Assembly (NCBI GenBank): GCA_947461165.1
Contig: CANHJR010000066.1
Location: forward strand, 1-7,100
Source of the DNA: Saprospirales bacterium
GTDB lineage: Bacteria > Bacteroidota > Bacteroidia > Chitinophagales > JADJOU01
Reading direction: 5' to 3'
Length of the DNA stretch: 7,100 nucleotides
The stretch's first letter is position 1, and each line of letters opens with the position of its first letter. Below are positions 5,425 to 7,100 of the stretch, in pieces. The notes below the pieces were generated by a model. That model was not told the origin of the DNA and did no database searches. It saw only the letters and a list, made by a program, of their open reading frames with translations. A program made the position numbers and the translations under genes.

Positions 5425-6167
5425 AAACGTTTCTCAAAGCAAGATGGGAAAACATCATCATGGTCAATTATGCTATTGATGCCTCTGTTCTTCTAGGCTA
5501 TCTACCATATGGCACAGAATTAGATACATTTGAGGGAAATGCTTTTGTAAGTTTGGTTGGATTTCGATTTGTTGATTCGCAGATTTTTGGTATTCCAATT
5601 CCTTTTTTTGGAAGTTTCGATGAGGTCAATTTGAGATTTTATGTCAAAAGAATGAATGGCTCAGAACTCAGAAGAGGTGTTGTTTTTGTCAATGAACTAG
5701 TTCCAAATCCCATTGTTGCTTTCCTGGCCAATCTGCTATACAAGGAGCACTATACTACTGCAAAAATGGATAGCTCCATTGTAATCCAAAATCAATCGAA
5801 AGAGGTTTCGTTTGCTTGGAAAAAAGACAAGAAAGATTATTCGATTTTTGCCAAGATGGATGATCAAGCGAGCACAATTATATCTGGAAGTCTTGAAGAA
5901 TTTATTTATGAACATTATTATGGCTATACCAAAGTGAGTTCAGAAGAGACATGGGAGTATCGGGTCAATCACCCACGGTGGGAAACGAACAAAATCAATC
6001 ATTTTGAAATTAACTGCGATTTTGGAGCGATGTATGGCTCTGATTTTGAAATTCTAAACAACAAAAAACCCATATCGGTATTTCATGCTATTGGATCGGA
6101 GGTTTCTATTGATCGAGAAATAATTAAAATAAAGAATAAGCACAATGAAACATATAAAAACAAATGA
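5421..6167 (+). CDS. DUF2071 (YqjF-like) family protein
   Basis: The 248-residue product carries family signatures along its length: FLKARWENIIMVNYAID (4-20), LPYGTELDTFEGNAFVSLVGFRF (28-50), FGIPIPFFGSFDEVNLRFYVKR (56-77), RRGVVFVNELVPNPIVAFLANLLYKEHY (84-111) and a later GSLEEFIYEHYYGYTKV segment. This is the acetoacetate-decarboxylase-like/YqjF beta-barrel group with no established activity. No signal peptide or membrane span is seen, so it is cytosolic. Translation is probably coupled to the photolyase upstream (ATGA overlap), and its 3' end overlaps the flavin reductase start by 23 nt. Its role in the cluster is unknown. The family often occurs near other genes, so only the tight packing links it to light or DNA repair. 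Confidence 0.9.
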   Translation: MKTFLKARWENIIMVNYAIDASVLLGYLPYGTELDTFEGNAFVSLVGFRFVDSQIFGIPIPFFGSFDEVNLRFYVKRMNGSELRRGVVFVNELVPNPIVAFLANLLYKEHYTTAKMDSSIVIQNQSKEVSFAWKKDKKDYSIFAKMDDQASTIISGSLEEFIYEHYYGYTKVSSEETWEYRVNHPRWETNKINHFEINCDFGAMYGSDFEILNNKKPISVFHAIGSEVSIDREIIKIKNKHNETYKNK

Positions 6168-6777
6168 ATTCCTTCAAATGGAGCGAAACTACCGAGCTAA
6201 TTTGATAAATTCTATTGGAGGCTTTAAATCAGTGGTCCTCATTGGAACCAAAAGCACAATTGGCAATGAGAACTTGGCTGTGTTTAGTAGTCTTTTTCAT
6301 CTAGGTGCGGATCCTGCATTATGTGGAATTGTCGTTAGGCCTTGCGATGAGAAACAAAATACGCTAGGAAACATTGTACAAAACAAACACTATACCATAA
6401 ATCATATCCTTTCGGATTTCTTCAAACAAGCTCATCAAACCAGTGCAAAGTACCTGGAAGGTGAAAGCGAGTTTGAAAAGGTTGGTCTCACAACGCAGTT
6501 TATTGATGATTTTCAAGCCCCTTTTGTCAAAGAAAGTGTTATAAAATTTGGCTGTGAATTGGTCCAGAAAATGGACATTGAGCTCAATGGAACATCTATT
6601 TTAATTGGAAAAATTGTTTCTGTATTAGTCCCGGAAGACGTGTTGCTAGAAGATGGTTTTATTGATATCGAGCGCGCTGGATCCATTACGCTCAGTGGAT
6701 TAGATACCTATCATCGAACGCAGAAGATAGCACGATTGAGTTATGCAAAAACAGACAGATCAATCCAAGAGTTATGA
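6145..6777 (+). CDS. Flavin reductase-like split-barrel protein (FMN/FAD-binding)
   Basis: The 210-residue product opens MKHIKTNEFLQMERNYRANLINSIGGFKSVVLIGT (1-35), then NLAVFSSLFHLGADPALCGIVVRP (43-66) and HYTINHI (82-88). This is the pattern of the flavin reductase-like (split-barrel) domain family common in Bacteroidota. Later segments SEFEKVGLTTQFIDDFQAPFVKES (108-131) and GTSILIGKIVSV (149-160) are also typical. Members bind flavin and many reduce it with NAD(P)H. Supplying reduced flavin to the photolyase-type flavoproteins encoded beside it is a reasonable inference but not demonstrated. The ATG at 6145 lies inside the DUF2071 gene. The alternative ATG at 6178 would remove residues 1-11, which I judge part of the family N-terminus. 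The stop overlaps the next gene by 4 nt. Confidence 0.88.
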   Translation: MKHIKTNEFLQMERNYRANLINSIGGFKSVVLIGTKSTIGNENLAVFSSLFHLGADPALCGIVVRPCDEKQNTLGNIVQNKHYTINHILSDFFKQAHQTSAKYLEGESEFEKVGLTTQFIDDFQAPFVKESVIKFGCELVQKMDIELNGTSILIGKIVSVLVPEDVLLEDGFIDIERAGSITLSGLDTYHRTQKIARLSYAKTDRSIQEL

Positions 6778-6911
6778 AAGCGCCAAAAAAAGAGAATCTA
6801 CCTTCAAAAGTCTGTATCGTATGTGGTCGACCTTTTACCTGGAGAAAAAAATGGGAAAAGGTATGGGAAGAAGTTAAGTATTGTAGTAAAAAATGTAGTA
6901 GCAAAAAGTAA
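6774..6911 (+). CDS. DUF2256 family small Cys4 protein, 45 aa
   Basis: A 45-codon frame starts at an ATG overlapping the flavin reductase stop (ATGA). The product contains KENLPSKVCIVCGRPFTWRKKWEK, then VWEEVKYCSKKCSSKK. This is the DUF2256 signature: CxxC at Cys14/Cys17, the very conserved RPFTWRKKWEKVW stretch, and a second pair Cys37/Cys41 (CxxxC). The four cysteines and the high Lys/Arg content suggest a zinc-ribbon-like, nucleic-acid- or protein-binding module; this is inferred, as function is unknown for the family. Members are normally this small and frequently sit beside cryptochrome/photolyase genes. The next gene begins 6 bp after the stop. An overlapping longer frame at 6823-7011 is a shadow. 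Confidence 0.9.
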   Translation: MKAPKKENLPSKVCIVCGRPFTWRKKWEKVWEEVKYCSKKCSSKK

Positions 6912-6917
6912 AATACA

Positions 6918-7100
6918 ATGTCACTCAATCGGAAATCATTATTTATTATTTTTCCTAATCAATTATTTGAAGATATCGCGGCTCTCAAAGAAGTGGATGA
7001 AGTTTTTTTAGTTGAAGAGCATTTGTTTTTCAATCAATACAAGTTTCATAAGCAGAAACTAGTTTTTCACAGAGCTTCGATGAAATATTATGAGAGCTAT
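6918..7100 (+). CDS. Photolyase-related protein, DPRP/iron-sulfur (6-4) photolyase family (partial, right edge)
   Basis: An ATG at 6918, 6 bp behind the DUF2256 gene, opens a frame that runs 61 codons to the window end: MSLNRKSLFIIFPNQLFEDIAALKEVDEVFLVEEHLFFNQYKFHKQKLVFHRASMKYYESY. The pattern is an initial strand, PNQLF, a VDEVFLVEEHLFF strand and then FHKQKLVFHRASMKYY. It matches the N-terminal domain of the deoxyribodipyrimidine photolyase-related (DPRP, COG3046) family, which includes prokaryotic (6-4) photolyases/CryB with a [4Fe-4S] cluster and a lumazine antenna. The cluster-binding cysteines and FAD domain would lie beyond the window, so activity cannot be judged. It would be the third photolyase-superfamily gene of the operon. 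Confidence 0.82.
   Translation, partial: MSLNRKSLFIIFPNQLFEDIAALKEVDEVFLVEEHLFFNQYKFHKQKLVFHRASMKYYESY

Noticed and set aside
1..7100. CRISPR arrays, tRNA or rRNA genes, insertion sequences and attachment sites.
   Set aside because: No spaced direct repeats, no tRNA-like TTCRANNC arms in a cloverleaf context, no transposase motifs and no flanking terminal repeats were seen on either strand.

Overview
The window looks like a chromosomal piece of a Bacteroidota bacterium. It is AT-rich. It encodes a secreted protein with a C-terminal sorting domain of the type IX secretion system. Its promoter-like sites fit the Bacteroidota consensus (TTTG / TAnnTTTG) rather than the sigma70 one, and Shine-Dalgarno sequences are mostly absent. 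The genus cannot be read from the sequence.

Left edge (1-314, minus strand): a well-preserved cobalamin (B12) riboswitch with a near-perfect Bacteroidota promoter just upstream. It reads leftwards into a gene of which at most the first 14 codons are visible. Positions 315-590 show no gene.

Left-centre (about 590-1976, plus): two exported proteins lie 25 bp apart. The first is a small beta-rich T9SS type A cargo protein and the second a DUF2147 protein. A hairpin/T-tract terminator candidate follows. Next comes a Bacteroidota promoter (2046-2076) and two tiny overlapping membrane-protein genes (58 and 35 aa) with no family I can recognise.

Right half (about 2484-7100, plus): one tightly packed operon of seven genes with gaps of at most 10 bp or overlaps. 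In order these are a TIGR03643/DUF2805 protein, a photolyase-homologous flavoprotein with domains in permuted order (FAD domain first, alpha/beta domain last), a full-length photolyase/cryptochrome with a strongly altered flavin pocket and no canonical Trp triad, a DUF2071 protein, a flavin reductase-like split-barrel protein, a 45-aa DUF2256 Cys4 protein, and the start of an iron-sulfur-type (6-4) photolyase-related protein (DPRP family, running off the right edge).

How they may work together: three different photolyase-superfamily proteins, a putative flavin reductase and three small or uncharacterised proteins in one transcription unit suggest a dedicated light or UV response, for DNA repair, photoreception or both. 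The two adjacent photolyase paralogues are complementary. The permuted one keeps the canonical FAD-site and most electron-transfer residues, while the full-length one has canonical domain order but has lost them. This is the most interesting part of the window.
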